From positions 1 through 24,427 of IMG/VR virus record IMGVR_UViG_3300045912_000331: a DNA stretch of 24,427 nt, one strand, 5' to 3'. A program made the translations under genes and the position numbers. Below are positions 16,205-23,323 of this stretch, one piece after another (the stretch's first letter is position 1; the number at the start of each line of letters is the position of its first letter). The notes beneath the pieces were generated by a model. It saw only the letters and a list, made by a program, of their open reading frames with translations. It was not told the origin of the DNA and did no database searches. This stretch comes from a virus.

Positions 16205-16782
16205 ACACCGCCATCACCCGCGGCAAGATCCTCGCCGCGCGCCTGCGGGGCGGGCGCACGCTCGCCGAGGTGCAGATGTTCGACGGCGAGACGCGCTCGC
16301 GCGTCGAGGTGCTGCTGCCCATGGGCATGACGGCCGTGCCGCGGGCGGGCGCCGATGTGGTGGTGCTCGAGGTCGGCAACCGCGACCACCTGGTCGCGCT
16401 GCTGGCCGATGACCCGGCGCTGCGCGTCTCTGGCCTCGGCCCCGGCGAGATCGGCCTGCGGGACGAGCGCGGCCAGCAGGTGACCCTCACGCCCGACGGC
16501 GTGCGGGTGACCAACGCGCTCAAGGTCACCGTCATCGCCGAGGGCGATGTGCGGATCGAGACCCCGGCGAATGTCGAGATCGTCGCGCCGCTGACCACGG
16601 TGGACGGCAACCTGACCGTCACCGGCGGCCTCGCGGTGCAGGGCAATGGCGGGGCGAACAGCACGCTGAACGGCGACCTGACCATGACCGGCACCTTCGT
16701 GCTCGACGGCATCACCCAGAACACCCATCGCCATACCGGCGTGCAGCCCGGCGGCGGCACCAGCGGAGGGCCGGTGAATTGA
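16201..16782 (+). CDS. Mu gp45-like baseplate assembly / membrane-piercing spike
   Basis: A 193-residue spike protein. An OB-like N-terminal domain (residues about 20-95, with SRVEVLLPMGMTAVPRAGADV) precedes a repetitive beta-helix-like region (TPDGVRVTNALKVTV, NVEIVAPLTTVDGNLTV). The C-terminus has T-H176-R-H178-T followed by a glycine-rich tail, the HxH arrangement that coordinates a metal ion at the tip of P2 gpV and related trimeric spikes. It would pierce the outer membrane on contraction. It overlaps the next gene through a TTGA. Confidence 0.9.
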   Translation: MNTAITRGKILAARLRGGRTLAEVQMFDGETRSRVEVLLPMGMTAVPRAGADVVVLEVGNRDHLVALLADDPALRVSGLGPGEIGLRDERGQQVTLTPDGVRVTNALKVTVIAEGDVRIETPANVEIVAPLTTVDGNLTVTGGLAVQGNGGANSTLNGDLTMTGTFVLDGITQNTHRHTGVQPGGGTSGGPVN

Positions 16783-17252
16783 CCGACATCGCGCTCGCCT
16801 GGGACCAGGAGGCGATGGCCTTCGACTGGACGATGGCCGGGCCCGACGTGCTGCTCGATGCCGGGCTGCGCACGGCGGTCGCCGTCTCCCTCTTCACCGA
16901 TGGGCTGGCGCGGCCGGACGATGCCATCCCGGACGGCACGGACGACCGCCGCGGCTGGTGGGGCGACATGCCGCGCGAAGGGCAGGGGCGCGACCCCATC
17001 GGCTCCCGCCTCTGGCTGCTGACGCGGGAGAAGCGCACCGAGCAGACCCGCCGCCGGGCCGAGGACTACGCGCGCGAGGCGCTGGCCTGGATGCTGGCCG
17101 ATGGCGTCGCCTCGGCGGTGGATGTCGCGGCCGAATGGGGCGGCGCGGCGGGCGACCAGTTGCGCATGGTGGTGACGATCCGGCGGGAGGCCGATGGCCG
17201 CCGCGCCTCGGAGGTGTTCGAGATGGTCTGGGCTGCGGAGGCATCGCGATGA
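16779..17252 (+). CDS. Mu gp46-like baseplate protein
   Basis: A 157-residue protein of the phage GP46 family, with the typical short strand-rich start (ALAWDQEAMAFDWTMAGPDV), LRTAVAVSLFTDGLARPDD, a conserved-looking WWGDMPREGQGRDPIGSRLW and a C-terminal helix-strand part. It is the T4 gp25-like wedge component in function (inference from baseplate architecture). The start is TTG at 16779, overlapping the spike stop, with GGAGGG at 16765-16770. Confidence 0.87.
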   Translation: MTDIALAWDQEAMAFDWTMAGPDVLLDAGLRTAVAVSLFTDGLARPDDAIPDGTDDRRGWWGDMPREGQGRDPIGSRLWLLTREKRTEQTRRRAEDYAREALAWMLADGVASAVDVAAEWGGAAGDQLRMVVTIRREADGRRASEVFEMVWAAEASR

Positions 17253-18304
17253 GTTTCCCGCGCCCCACCCTTTCCGCCCTGCGCGAGCTGGCGCGCAACG
17301 AGGTCGCGGCCCGGCTGCCCGGCGCCGACCCGGCGCTGCGGCGCTCGGCCATCATGGTGCTGGCCGAGACGCTCGCCGGCCTCGCGCATCACCAGTATGG
17401 CTACCTCGACTTCATCGCCCGCCAGGTGATCCCCGACACGGCGGAAGGCGAATACCTCGACCGCTGGTGCCGGATGGTCGGGCTGCAGCGCAAGCCGGCA
17501 ACGGCGGCGGCGGGCAGCGTCACCTTCACCGGGACGGACGGCACCGCCATCGCCCTCGGCACGCGGCTGACGCGCGGGGACGGCGTGACCTACGCCACCA
17601 CCCAGGCGGGCACGATCGCCGGCGGCAGCGCCACCCTGCCGGTGGAGGCCGAGGCGGCGGGGGAGGGCGGCAATGTCGCCGCCGGCGCCGCCCTCACGCT
17701 GATGACGGCGGTGCCGGGGCTGCTCGGGACCGTCACCGTCGCTACCGGCGGGCTGAGCGGCGGCGGGCCCGAGGAAGACGACGCGCCCCTGCGCGAGCGC
17801 CTGCGCGCCCGCCTCGCCACGCCGCCGGCGGGCGGGGCGGCGCATGACTACATCGCCTGGGCGCTGGCCGTGCCCGGCGTCACGCGCGCCTGGGTCTTCC
17901 CGCTCGCGCGCGGGGCAGGGACGGTCAATGTCTCCTTCGTCATGGACGGGCGGGTGAACATCATCCCGACCGCGGGCGACGTGGCCGAGGTGCAGGCGGC
18001 GATCGACGAGCAGCGCCCGGTCACGGCCGACGTGCTGGTCTATGCGCCCACGCCGGTCGCGCTCGATATCACCATCACCGGGCTGAACCCGGATACGCTG
18101 GCGGTGCGGCAGGCGATCGAGGCCGAGCTGCTCGCCTTCCTGCGCCGCGATGCCGCCCCCGGTGGCACCATCCGCCGCTCCCGCCTGATCGAGGCGATCA
18201 GCCGCGCGGCGGGCGAATCCTGGCACACGCTGACGGTTCCGGCCGCCGACGTGGCGCATGCTGCGGGCGAGATGCCGGTGCTCGGCACGGTGACCTACGC
18301 ATGA
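17249..18304 (+). CDS. Baseplate J-like protein, Mu gp47 type
   Basis: A 351-residue baseplate wedge protein. The early block (SAIMVLAETLAGLAHHQYGYLDFIARQVIPDTA, read as consecutive segments, then EYLDRWCRMVGL) and the later PATAAAGSVTFTG, GLSGGGPEEDDAPLRERL and VPGVTRAWVFPL are hallmarks of the Baseplate_J family (P2 gpJ, Mu gp47). It links hub and fibres. The ATG at 17249 overlaps the gp46 stop by four bases, and its end overlaps the gp48 start. Confidence 0.93.
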   Translation: MSFPRPTLSALRELARNEVAARLPGADPALRRSAIMVLAETLAGLAHHQYGYLDFIARQVIPDTAEGEYLDRWCRMVGLQRKPATAAAGSVTFTGTDGTAIALGTRLTRGDGVTYATTQAGTIAGGSATLPVEAEAAGEGGNVAAGAALTLMTAVPGLLGTVTVATGGLSGGGPEEDDAPLRERLRARLATPPAGGAAHDYIAWALAVPGVTRAWVFPLARGAGTVNVSFVMDGRVNIIPTAGDVAEVQAAIDEQRPVTADVLVYAPTPVALDITITGLNPDTLAVRQAIEAELLAFLRRDAAPGGTIRRSRLIEAISRAAGESWHTLTVPAADVAHAAGEMPVLGTVTYA

Positions 18305-19848
18305 CCGCGGCGCTGCTGGGGGAGGCCGAGTTCCGCGCCGCGCTTCAGGCGCTGTTGCCGCGCGGGGCCGCCTGGCCGCGGCACGAGGATGCGGTCCTCA
18401 CGCGCTTCCTGGGCGCCATCGCCGCGCGGCAGGCCGCCTTCCATGCCCGCGTGGGCGACCTCTCGGAGCGGGAATCCTACCCCCCGCTGGCGGCCGAGAT
18501 GCTCGAGGACTGGGAGCGCGCGCTCGGCCTGCCCGACCCCTGCTCGGCGCCGCTGACGCTGCTCGAGCAGCGGCGCGCGGCGGTGGTGGCGCGCCTCGTC
18601 GAGCGCCTCTCGCCCACCCCGGCCGCGATCGAGGCCATCGCCGCGGCCTTCGGCGTGCGCACGAGCGTGGTCGAGTTCCGCCCGCACGACTGCGAGATGG
18701 ACTGCGAGCAGCCCATCACCGACGAGGCCTGGGCGCATGCCTTCCAGGTCTGGGGCTCGGGCCGCGTGGTGACCGAGGCCACCTGCGAGGACCATTGCGA
18801 GCAGCCGCTGCGCGCCTGGTCCGAACTGCCCTACGAATGCGCGGTGCGGCGCCTCTCGCCCGCGCATACCGTGCCGCTGTTCGGCTCCTTCACCGACGAA
18901 TGGGACTTCACGGCCGGGCTGCCGCCGGATGTGACCTTCACGCGGGCCGGCAGCGCAGACCGCCGCAACTTCCGCGGCGCGATCGAGACGGTCGGCGCCA
19001 ATGTGCCGCGCCTGAACTGGCAGGCGGGGCTGACCTACAACGAGACCTCGAACCCCTGGGGCGATGGCGCCATCGCCTCGCCCATCACCGGCTTCACCGC
19101 CATCGGCGCTGGCAGCACCTGGACGGTGACGAAGCTCGGCGCCGGCTTCCTCGACGGCGTGCCCTATGTGGATGTCGAGGTGCTCGGCACGGCGGCGGCG
19201 AACACCAACGCGATCTATGTCTCGACGCGCGATGCGGCGCTGCCGATCGCGGCGGCGGCGGGGGATGTGTTCTCCGGCTGGGCGGGCGTGGCGCTGCTCG
19301 AGGCCTCGGGCTTCACGCTCAGCGCGCCGGCGCTGCGGCTGAACGAGATGACCGGCGCCTTCACCGCCGGGGCCTTCACGACCATCGCCTCCCTGCCGGG
19401 GTTGGGCCAGATGGTGCATGGCAGCGCGACGCGCACCTTCACCGCGGGCGGCACGAACAACGCCGCCATCCTGCTCAGCGTGGGCAACGGCATCGTCGGG
19501 CAGGTGCCGCGCTACGTGGCGCGGTTCCTCTTCCCCGTGGTCAACCGGGGTTCGGCGCCGGTCACCGCCTCCGTCCCGCTCGGCACGCTCTCGGCGCGGC
19601 GGGGCGGAGTGCCGCAATACGGGCTGCTCGGCCTGCTGCTGGAAGCGGGGGAGGAGCTGCGGCTCGCGGTGCCGGACGGCACCTATGCCGCGACCATCGA
19701 GGCCGCCACGCCCGCGGGCGCGGTGAACACCTACTCGGCGGGCGGGTTCTTCGCCGCCAACGGCTCGCTGCTGTTCGCCTGGCCCGCCGCGGCGGTCGGC
19801 GACGGCGCCATCAACCTTCGTCGCATCGTGCTCAGAAAGGTGACCTGA
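18301..19848 (+). CDS. Mu gp48/YmfQ-like baseplate protein fused to a fibre-like adhesion domain
   Basis: A 515-residue protein. Residues 1-190 fit the DUF2313/YmfQ (Mu gp48) baseplate family: a start with FRAALQALLPRGAAWPR, LERALGLPDPC-type segment and VVARLVERLSPTPAAIEAIA. From about residue 194 a second, strand-rich part begins with WDFTAGLPPDVTFTRAGSAD and NVPRLNWQAGL, resembling domains of phage head-spike or tail-fibre proteins that bind surface glycans. Mu gp48 itself is only about 200 residues. Two CxxxCEQP motifs (C131/C135 and C162/C166) and C180 lie just before the junction. No stop or frameshift separates the two parts. Binding target unknown. Confidence 0.8.
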   Translation: MTAALLGEAEFRAALQALLPRGAAWPRHEDAVLTRFLGAIAARQAAFHARVGDLSERESYPPLAAEMLEDWERALGLPDPCSAPLTLLEQRRAAVVARLVERLSPTPAAIEAIAAAFGVRTSVVEFRPHDCEMDCEQPITDEAWAHAFQVWGSGRVVTEATCEDHCEQPLRAWSELPYECAVRRLSPAHTVPLFGSFTDEWDFTAGLPPDVTFTRAGSADRRNFRGAIETVGANVPRLNWQAGLTYNETSNPWGDGAIASPITGFTAIGAGSTWTVTKLGAGFLDGVPYVDVEVLGTAAANTNAIYVSTRDAALPIAAAAGDVFSGWAGVALLEASGFTLSAPALRLNEMTGAFTAGAFTTIASLPGLGQMVHGSATRTFTAGGTNNAAILLSVGNGIVGQVPRYVARFLFPVVNRGSAPVTASVPLGTLSARRGGVPQYGLLGLLLEAGEELRLAVPDGTYAATIEAATPAGAVNTYSAGGFFAANGSLLFAWPAAAVGDGAINLRRIVLRKVT

Positions 19849-19849
19849 G

Positions 19850-20968
19850 ATGCAGCGCGTCACGCGATCCACGGCGGCGCCGTCCCTGCCGTCGCCCCCG
19901 GCCTCGCCCGGCCCGCCGGGCTACTTCACCGGCGGCGATCCGCTGGCCAACGTCCCGCCGACCGTGCCCGGCTACGAATGGTTCAACGGCGTGCAGGAGG
20001 AGCTGGTCGGCCTCCTCGTCCGCGCCGGCCTCACGCCGGACGGCGCGGATCTCGCGCAGGTGCGCAAGGCGCTCGACCGGCTCTATGGCGGCGGGCTGCG
20101 CACCGTCTCCTCCAACCTCACCCTCGCCGCCGACGACGCGGGCGTGGTGCTGGCCGATGCCGCCGCGGCTTCCCGCACCATCACCCTGCCGGCGGCGAAT
20201 GCGGCGAACGGCCGCCCGCTGCGCTTCACCTTCGTGCGCGTGGACGGCGCCGGCGCCAACGCCGTGGTGCTGGCCCGCGCGGGCGCGGACACGATCGAGG
20301 GGCTGACGCAGATCAGCCTCGGCGTCGGTCGCCGGCTGACCATGGTCTCGGACGGGGCCTCCGCCTGGCGCGTCGTCGCCGCCAATGGCCCGCGCGGCGA
20401 GATGCAGGTCTACACCGGCAGCGCCCCCTTCACCGTGCCGGCCGGCGTGACGCGCATCCGGGTGCGCGTGGTCGGCGCCGGCGGCGGCGGCGGGCGCGGC
20501 ACCGGCACGAATGCGGCTGCGGGCGGCGGCGCGGGGGGCTACGCCGAAGGCTGGTATGACGTGACGCCCGGCAGCACATACATGGTGACCGTCGGCGCCG
20601 GCGGCTCGGGCGCAACTTCTCCTGGCGCTGCGGGCAGTCCGGGCGGCACCACGAGCTTCGGGGACCTCTTATCCGCCACGGGCGGCAGCGGCCAATCGCC
20701 GCTGGAGGCCGGCGGATCTGGCGGTTATGGCGTGGGGGGGCAAATCAATGCCGGTGGCGGCGACGGGCTCGACGCCACGGGCGGCGCCCCGACGATGGGC
20801 GGCGGGGGCGGCAACAGCGTGTTCGGCGGCGGCGGCCGGGCCGGCACCGTGGCGGGGGGCAACGCCAAGGCGTTCGGCGCTGGCGGCGGCGGCAGCTACG
20901 GCCCCGGCACGCCTGGCAATGGCGGTTCGGGCGCCCACGGCGTCTGCATCGTGGAGTGGTGGGCATGA
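19850..20968 (+). CDS. Tail fibre with glycine-rich (polyglycine-type) receptor-binding tip
   Basis: A 372-residue protein. The N-terminal 80 residues (PGYFTGGDPLANVPPTVPG, EWFNGVQEELVGLLVRAGL) are typical of tail fibre attachment regions. Residues about 85-185 form a strand-rich shaft or knob. From residue 209 onward it is dominated by glycine runs separated by short variable pieces, ending in HGVCIVEWW. This resembles the polyglycine-II adhesin tips of phage S16 gp38 and Gly_rich_2 proteins, where the loops between glycine runs read the receptor. Codon use is somewhat less GC-biased around 20600-20760, which may mark a recently exchanged or fast-changing part. AAAGGTG precedes the ATG. Confidence 0.8.
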   Translation: MQRVTRSTAAPSLPSPPASPGPPGYFTGGDPLANVPPTVPGYEWFNGVQEELVGLLVRAGLTPDGADLAQVRKALDRLYGGGLRTVSSNLTLAADDAGVVLADAAAASRTITLPAANAANGRPLRFTFVRVDGAGANAVVLARAGADTIEGLTQISLGVGRRLTMVSDGASAWRVVAANGPRGEMQVYTGSAPFTVPAGVTRIRVRVVGAGGGGGRGTGTNAAAGGGAGGYAEGWYDVTPGSTYMVTVGAGGSGATSPGAAGSPGGTTSFGDLLSATGGSGQSPLEAGGSGGYGVGGQINAGGGDGLDATGGAPTMGGGGGNSVFGGGGRAGTVAGGNAKAFGAGGGGSYGPGTPGNGGSGAHGVCIVEWWA

Positions 20969-21387
20969 GCACCTATGCGCGCATCGCCGGCGGCGTCGTC
21001 GCCGAGTTGATCGAGACGCCCCCTGGCACCGACATTGCGGACCTGCTCCACCCCGATCTGGTGGCCATGATGGTGCCGGTGCCGGACCCCGGCGCGGTCG
21101 CGGTCGGCCATGGCTGGGACGGGAAGCGATTCACTCCGCCGTCACCGCGGCCCGCCTCCCCGCCGCCGGCCGTGACGATGCGGCAGGCCCGGCTCGCCCT
21201 GCTCGGCGCGGGAATGCTGGACGACGTGGAGGCCGCCATCGCCGCCGCCCCGCGCGCGGTGCGGATCGAATGGGAATACGCGACGCAGATCGAGCGCGCC
21301 TCCCCGCTGGTCGCCGCCATCGCGGCCGAGCTCGATCTCGACGCGCCGGCGCTCGACGCCCTCTTCGCTGCCGCCGCGCAGCTCTGA
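20965..21387 (+). CDS. Probable tail fibre assembly-type protein
   Basis: A 140-residue protein beginning YARIAGGVVAELIETPPG, a start shared by many small proteins encoded after tail fibres, followed by HPDLVAMMVPVPDPGAV, a proline-rich linker (about residues 57-68) and a helical C-terminus (MRQARLALLGAGMLDDVEAA, IEWEYATQIERAS). Such proteins often act as chaperones for folding or attaching the fibre. It overlaps the fibre stop by four bases. The chaperone role is inferred from position and start pattern. Confidence 0.65.
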   Translation: MSTYARIAGGVVAELIETPPGTDIADLLHPDLVAMMVPVPDPGAVAVGHGWDGKRFTPPSPRPASPPPAVTMRQARLALLGAGMLDDVEAAIAAAPRAVRIEWEYATQIERASPLVAAIAAELDLDAPALDALFAAAAQL

Positions 21388-21391
21388 CCTT

Positions 21392-21410
21392 CGCGCGCGG
21401 GCAGCGCGCG
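21392..21410 (+). terminator. GC hairpin after the tail fibre genes, terminator-like without T-run
   Basis: CGCGCGC (21392-21398) pairs with GCGCGCG (21404-21410) around GGGCA. It lies directly after the stop of the fibre-assembly gene in a 55-base gap. A C-run rather than a T-run follows, so termination is uncertain. Confidence 0.3.
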
Positions 21411-21442
21411 CCCCGACAACCGCATCAGCAGGAGCACGTCGC

Positions 21443-21691
21443 ATGGCCGTCCATGTGCGCATGAAGGAAGACGCGGCCGGGCTGCGGATGGGGGAGGACG
21501 CCTCCCTCGACGCCGCCACCGCCAGGGCGCTGCACGCCGCAGGCAAGCTGTGGATCGTGGGCGGCGACCCCGCCGAGATCGAGGCCGCCGGCCTCGCATG
21601 CGACGCCGAGGTGGGCCCGCCCGTGCGCTACGCCCCGCGGCCCGAGGCCGAAGAGTCCGTCAAGAGCGCCACCCCGGCGCAGGAGGGCTGA
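21443..21691 (+). CDS. Small hypothetical phage protein
   Basis: An 82-residue protein I do not recognise. It is soluble, with no signal peptide or membrane segment; the middle contains helices (DAATARALHAAGKLWIVGG, DPAEIEAAG) and the C-terminus is acidic and low in structure (RPEAEESVKSATPAQEG). AGGAG lies about ten bases before the ATG. It follows a hairpin and precedes another unknown gene, separated by only three bases, so the two are probably co-expressed. It may be a structural accessory or a gene carried for the host; there is no evidence for either. Confidence 0.6.
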   Translation: MAVHVRMKEDAAGLRMGEDASLDAATARALHAAGKLWIVGGDPAEIEAAGLACDAEVGPPVRYAPRPEAEESVKSATPAQEG

Positions 21692-21694
21692 TCC

Positions 21695-22039
21695 ATGCTG
21701 GTGCGATGCCTCTCGGCCCTCACGGGCTACCGCTTCCCCGATGCCGCCTATGCGCGGGCCTGGCTGCGCGGGCAGGCGGGCTTCCTGCTCTCGCGCGGGC
21801 TCTCGCGCATCGGCCTCGGCGGGCTGATGGCGCCCCGCGCGCGCTTCGACTTCGAGCATCGCGCGCCGGATGGCAGGCTGCTCGCCTCCTGGGCGGCGTT
21901 CAACCTGGTGACCACGGTCGGCAAGACCGACATCGTGGCGGCCGAGGCCGGGCACTACGCGGTGCGCGCGACCTGCACCGGCCCCACCAGCGCGGCGAGC
22001 GAGACGGCATTCGAGGTGCTGCCAGGCGCCTTCGCCTGA
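21695..22039 (+). CDS. Hypothetical phage protein with NLVTTVGK motif
   Basis: A 114-residue protein. Residues about 48-80 (RARFDFEHRAPDGRLLASW, then FNLVTTVGKTDIV) recall a motif seen near the start of various phage virion proteins, where NLVT-x-x-G-x-x-x-[IL] follows a charged strand. The N-terminus is basic and partly hydrophobic (AWLRGQAGFLLSRGLSRIGLGG) but not a clear membrane span. AGGAGGG at 21681-21687 is a strong ribosome site. It is short for such proteins, so it may be a stand-alone domain. Function unknown. Confidence 0.6.
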   Translation: MLVRCLSALTGYRFPDAAYARAWLRGQAGFLLSRGLSRIGLGGLMAPRARFDFEHRAPDGRLLASWAAFNLVTTVGKTDIVAAEAGHYAVRATCTGPTSAASETAFEVLPGAFA

Positions 22040-22042
22040 GGC

Positions 22043-22061
22043 GCGATTTCGCGGCGATTTC
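22043..22061 (+). repeat. Direct repeat GCGATTTC, 11-base period
   Basis: GCGATTTC occurs at 22043-22050 and again at 22054-22061, starting 11 bases apart, about one helical turn. It lies immediately upstream of the CG tract and the lysis cassette and could be an operator half-site pair; no promoter hexamers are clear. Confidence 0.35.
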
Positions 22062-22080
22062 ACGCGCGCGCGCGCGCGCG
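22061..22080 (+). repeat. Alternating CA(CG)9 tract, Z-DNA-capable
   Basis: Positions 22063-22080 are nine uninterrupted CG dinucleotides, preceded by CA, giving 20 bases of alternating pyrimidine-purine. It lies in the 63-base gap ahead of the first lysis gene. It may form Z-DNA under negative supercoiling, or be a self-complementary hairpin in RNA, or be prone to slippage. Confidence 0.6.
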
Positions 22081-22102
22081 AGGCGCATATTCGGAGCCAT
22101 GG

Positions 22103-22333
22103 ATGGCCGAGATTGATCCGCGCGCATTCGGCGGGCTCGAGCGCGACGTGAAGCACCTGTCCGAGCGGATAGACGACCTCGAGAAGGCCATCGAGCGCCT
22201 CGAATCCCGCATCGCCTCGCTCACCGCGCTGCTCGATCAGGCGCGCGGGGCGCGGTGGCTGCTCGGCGCGCTGGTGGCGGCGGCCTCCTTCGCCGCGGGC
22301 GTGGCGGCGACGGCGAAGGGCCTGTTCAAGTGA
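22103..22333 (+). CDS. Coiled-coil protein with C-terminal membrane anchor (XhlA-like)
   Basis: A 76-residue protein. Hydrophobic residues at 12, 16, 19, 23, 26, 30, 33, 37, 40 and 44 form a clean heptad pattern, so residues 10-46 should be a coiled coil. Residues 52-71 (WLLGALVAAASFAAGVAATA) form one membrane span, with KGLFK at the end. This layout resembles XhlA/haemolysin-type phage lysis accessory proteins. GGAG at 22093-22096 precedes the ATG. It overlaps the next gene by GTGA and opens the lysis cassette. The lysis role is inferred from architecture and neighbours. Confidence 0.7.
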   Translation: MAEIDPRAFGGLERDVKHLSERIDDLEKAIERLESRIASLTALLDQARGARWLLGALVAAASFAAGVAATAKGLFK

Positions 22334-22911
22334 GGCCCGGCCTCTCCCATGCGCTGATCGCGGCGGGGCTGACGCTGGCGCTCGGGCTTCCGGCGTGGGC
22401 GCTGGGCGTCTCGCCGCTGATCGGCGCGGGCTTCGCGGTCGGCTTCTATGTCGGGCGCAAGCGGCGGCAGTCGGAGGAATGGGCGGGCAGCAACCGTATC
22501 CCGCCATGGCGGTGGAAGCCGCGCGCGCTGAGGGATGTGCTTTGGCCTGCGCTGGCGGCGGGCGTGGTCGCGTCGCTGCTGATGCTGGCCCCGAAGGCAT
22601 TCGCCCACACGCCCGGCCTGTCCGAGGCCGAGATCGCCTGGCTCGACCGGCAGCGCGCGCGGGATGGGACCAAATGTTGCGATGACCGCGACGTGCAGAT
22701 CGGCCGCGCGGTGGAATGGCGCATCGTGGGCGGGCGCTACCAGGTGCGGATCACGGGCGAATGGCGTGACGTGCCGCCCGGCCGCATCCTGATGCCGCGC
22801 GCCGACGATCCTTCGCCCTGGCCCGGTGAGGCGCTGCTGTTCTGGCAGCCCGCGCCGCATGTGCCGGGCGGCTACTGGCTCTGGTGCTTCCAGCCCGAAC
22901 CCCTGACCTGA
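22330..22911 (+). CDS. Three-span membrane protein fused to a periplasmic cysteine-containing domain
   Basis: A 193-residue protein starting with GTG at 22330 (GTGA overlap). Predicted spans are about residues 5-25, 27-42 and 67-87; the basic loop RKRRQ at 43-47 and the basic N-terminus place both inside, so the C-terminal half would lie in the periplasm. That half (from about 93) starts after an AFA-H processing-like site and contains a C116-C117 pair (TKCCDDRDV), RITGEWRDVPPGRIL, DDPSPWPGEALLFWQ and WC186F. The CC..DRD pattern recalls secreted alphaproteobacterial proteins of unknown function. Its place in the lysis cassette suggests an envelope role. Function unknown. Confidence 0.65.
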   Translation: MRPGLSHALIAAGLTLALGLPAWALGVSPLIGAGFAVGFYVGRKRRQSEEWAGSNRIPPWRWKPRALRDVLWPALAAGVVASLLMLAPKAFAHTPGLSEAEIAWLDRQRARDGTKCCDDRDVQIGRAVEWRIVGGRYQVRITGEWRDVPPGRILMPRADDPSPWPGEALLFWQPAPHVPGGYWLWCFQPEPLT

Positions 22912-22922
22912 CGGAGCGTGCC

Positions 22923-23120
22923 ATGTCCGATGCCGCCGCCGCGACCTCCGCGGCGCTTCCTGTCGTGCGCCAGATCGTCCAGCACCTCGCGGGCGTGGTC
23001 CTGGGCGCGGGCGCAATAACGGAGAACGAAGCCGCCGTCGTGGCCGGGGCCATCGTCGCGGTCGCAAACCTCGCCTGGATGCTGGTGGCGCGGGCGAAGG
23101 CGCAGAAGGCCGGGCCGTGA
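22923..23120 (+). CDS. Putative holin, Pam3-gp28 family-like
   Basis: A 65-residue protein with two hydrophobic segments at about 13-31 and 36-54 separated by a short polar turn (ITENE), and a basic C-terminus (RAKAQKAG). Size and pattern match small class II-type holins named after Pam3 gp28. It would form holes in the inner membrane that release the endolysin, which lacks a signal peptide. The ATG at 22923 follows GGAG; the gene overlaps the next by GTGA. Confidence 0.78.
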   Translation: MSDAAAATSAALPVVRQIVQHLAGVVLGAGAITENEAAVVAGAIVAVANLAWMLVARAKAQKAGP

Positions 23121-23323
23121 GCCTGGAACTCATCCTGGCCGCCCTCGTGGGCGTGGTCACGCTCGTCGTCGGGGCCTTCATGCGCGGCTCGAAAGCAGGC
23201 CGCGACGGCGCGGCGGCCGAGGCCGCGCGCAGGCGATCCGAAGCAGAGGAGAGGGGCAATGCGGCTGCTGCCGATGCTGGCCGTGACGGCGCTGCTGAGC
23301 GCCTGCGGCGCGGCGATTTCTGA
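23117..23323 (+). CDS. Inner-membrane spanin (Rz-like)
   Basis: A 68-residue protein starting with GTG at 23117. Residues 3-21 (LELILAALVGVVTLVVGAF) form an N-terminal membrane span, and the remainder is a charged, alanine-rich helix, as in short i-spanins whose periplasmic part joins an outer-membrane lipoprotein. The last 65 bases overlap, in another frame, the start of a lipoprotein gene, the classical Rz/Rz1 overlap. It is short for an i-spanin, so the assignment rests mostly on the overlap. Confidence 0.68.
   Translation: MSLELILAALVGVVTLVVGAFMRGSKAGRDGAAAEAARRRSEAEERGNAAAADAGRDGAAERLRRGDF

Noticed and set aside
20470-20968. Glycine-rich repeats as a CRISPR or satellite array
   Set aside because: The repetition is at protein level in an open coding frame; spacing and sequence are irregular.
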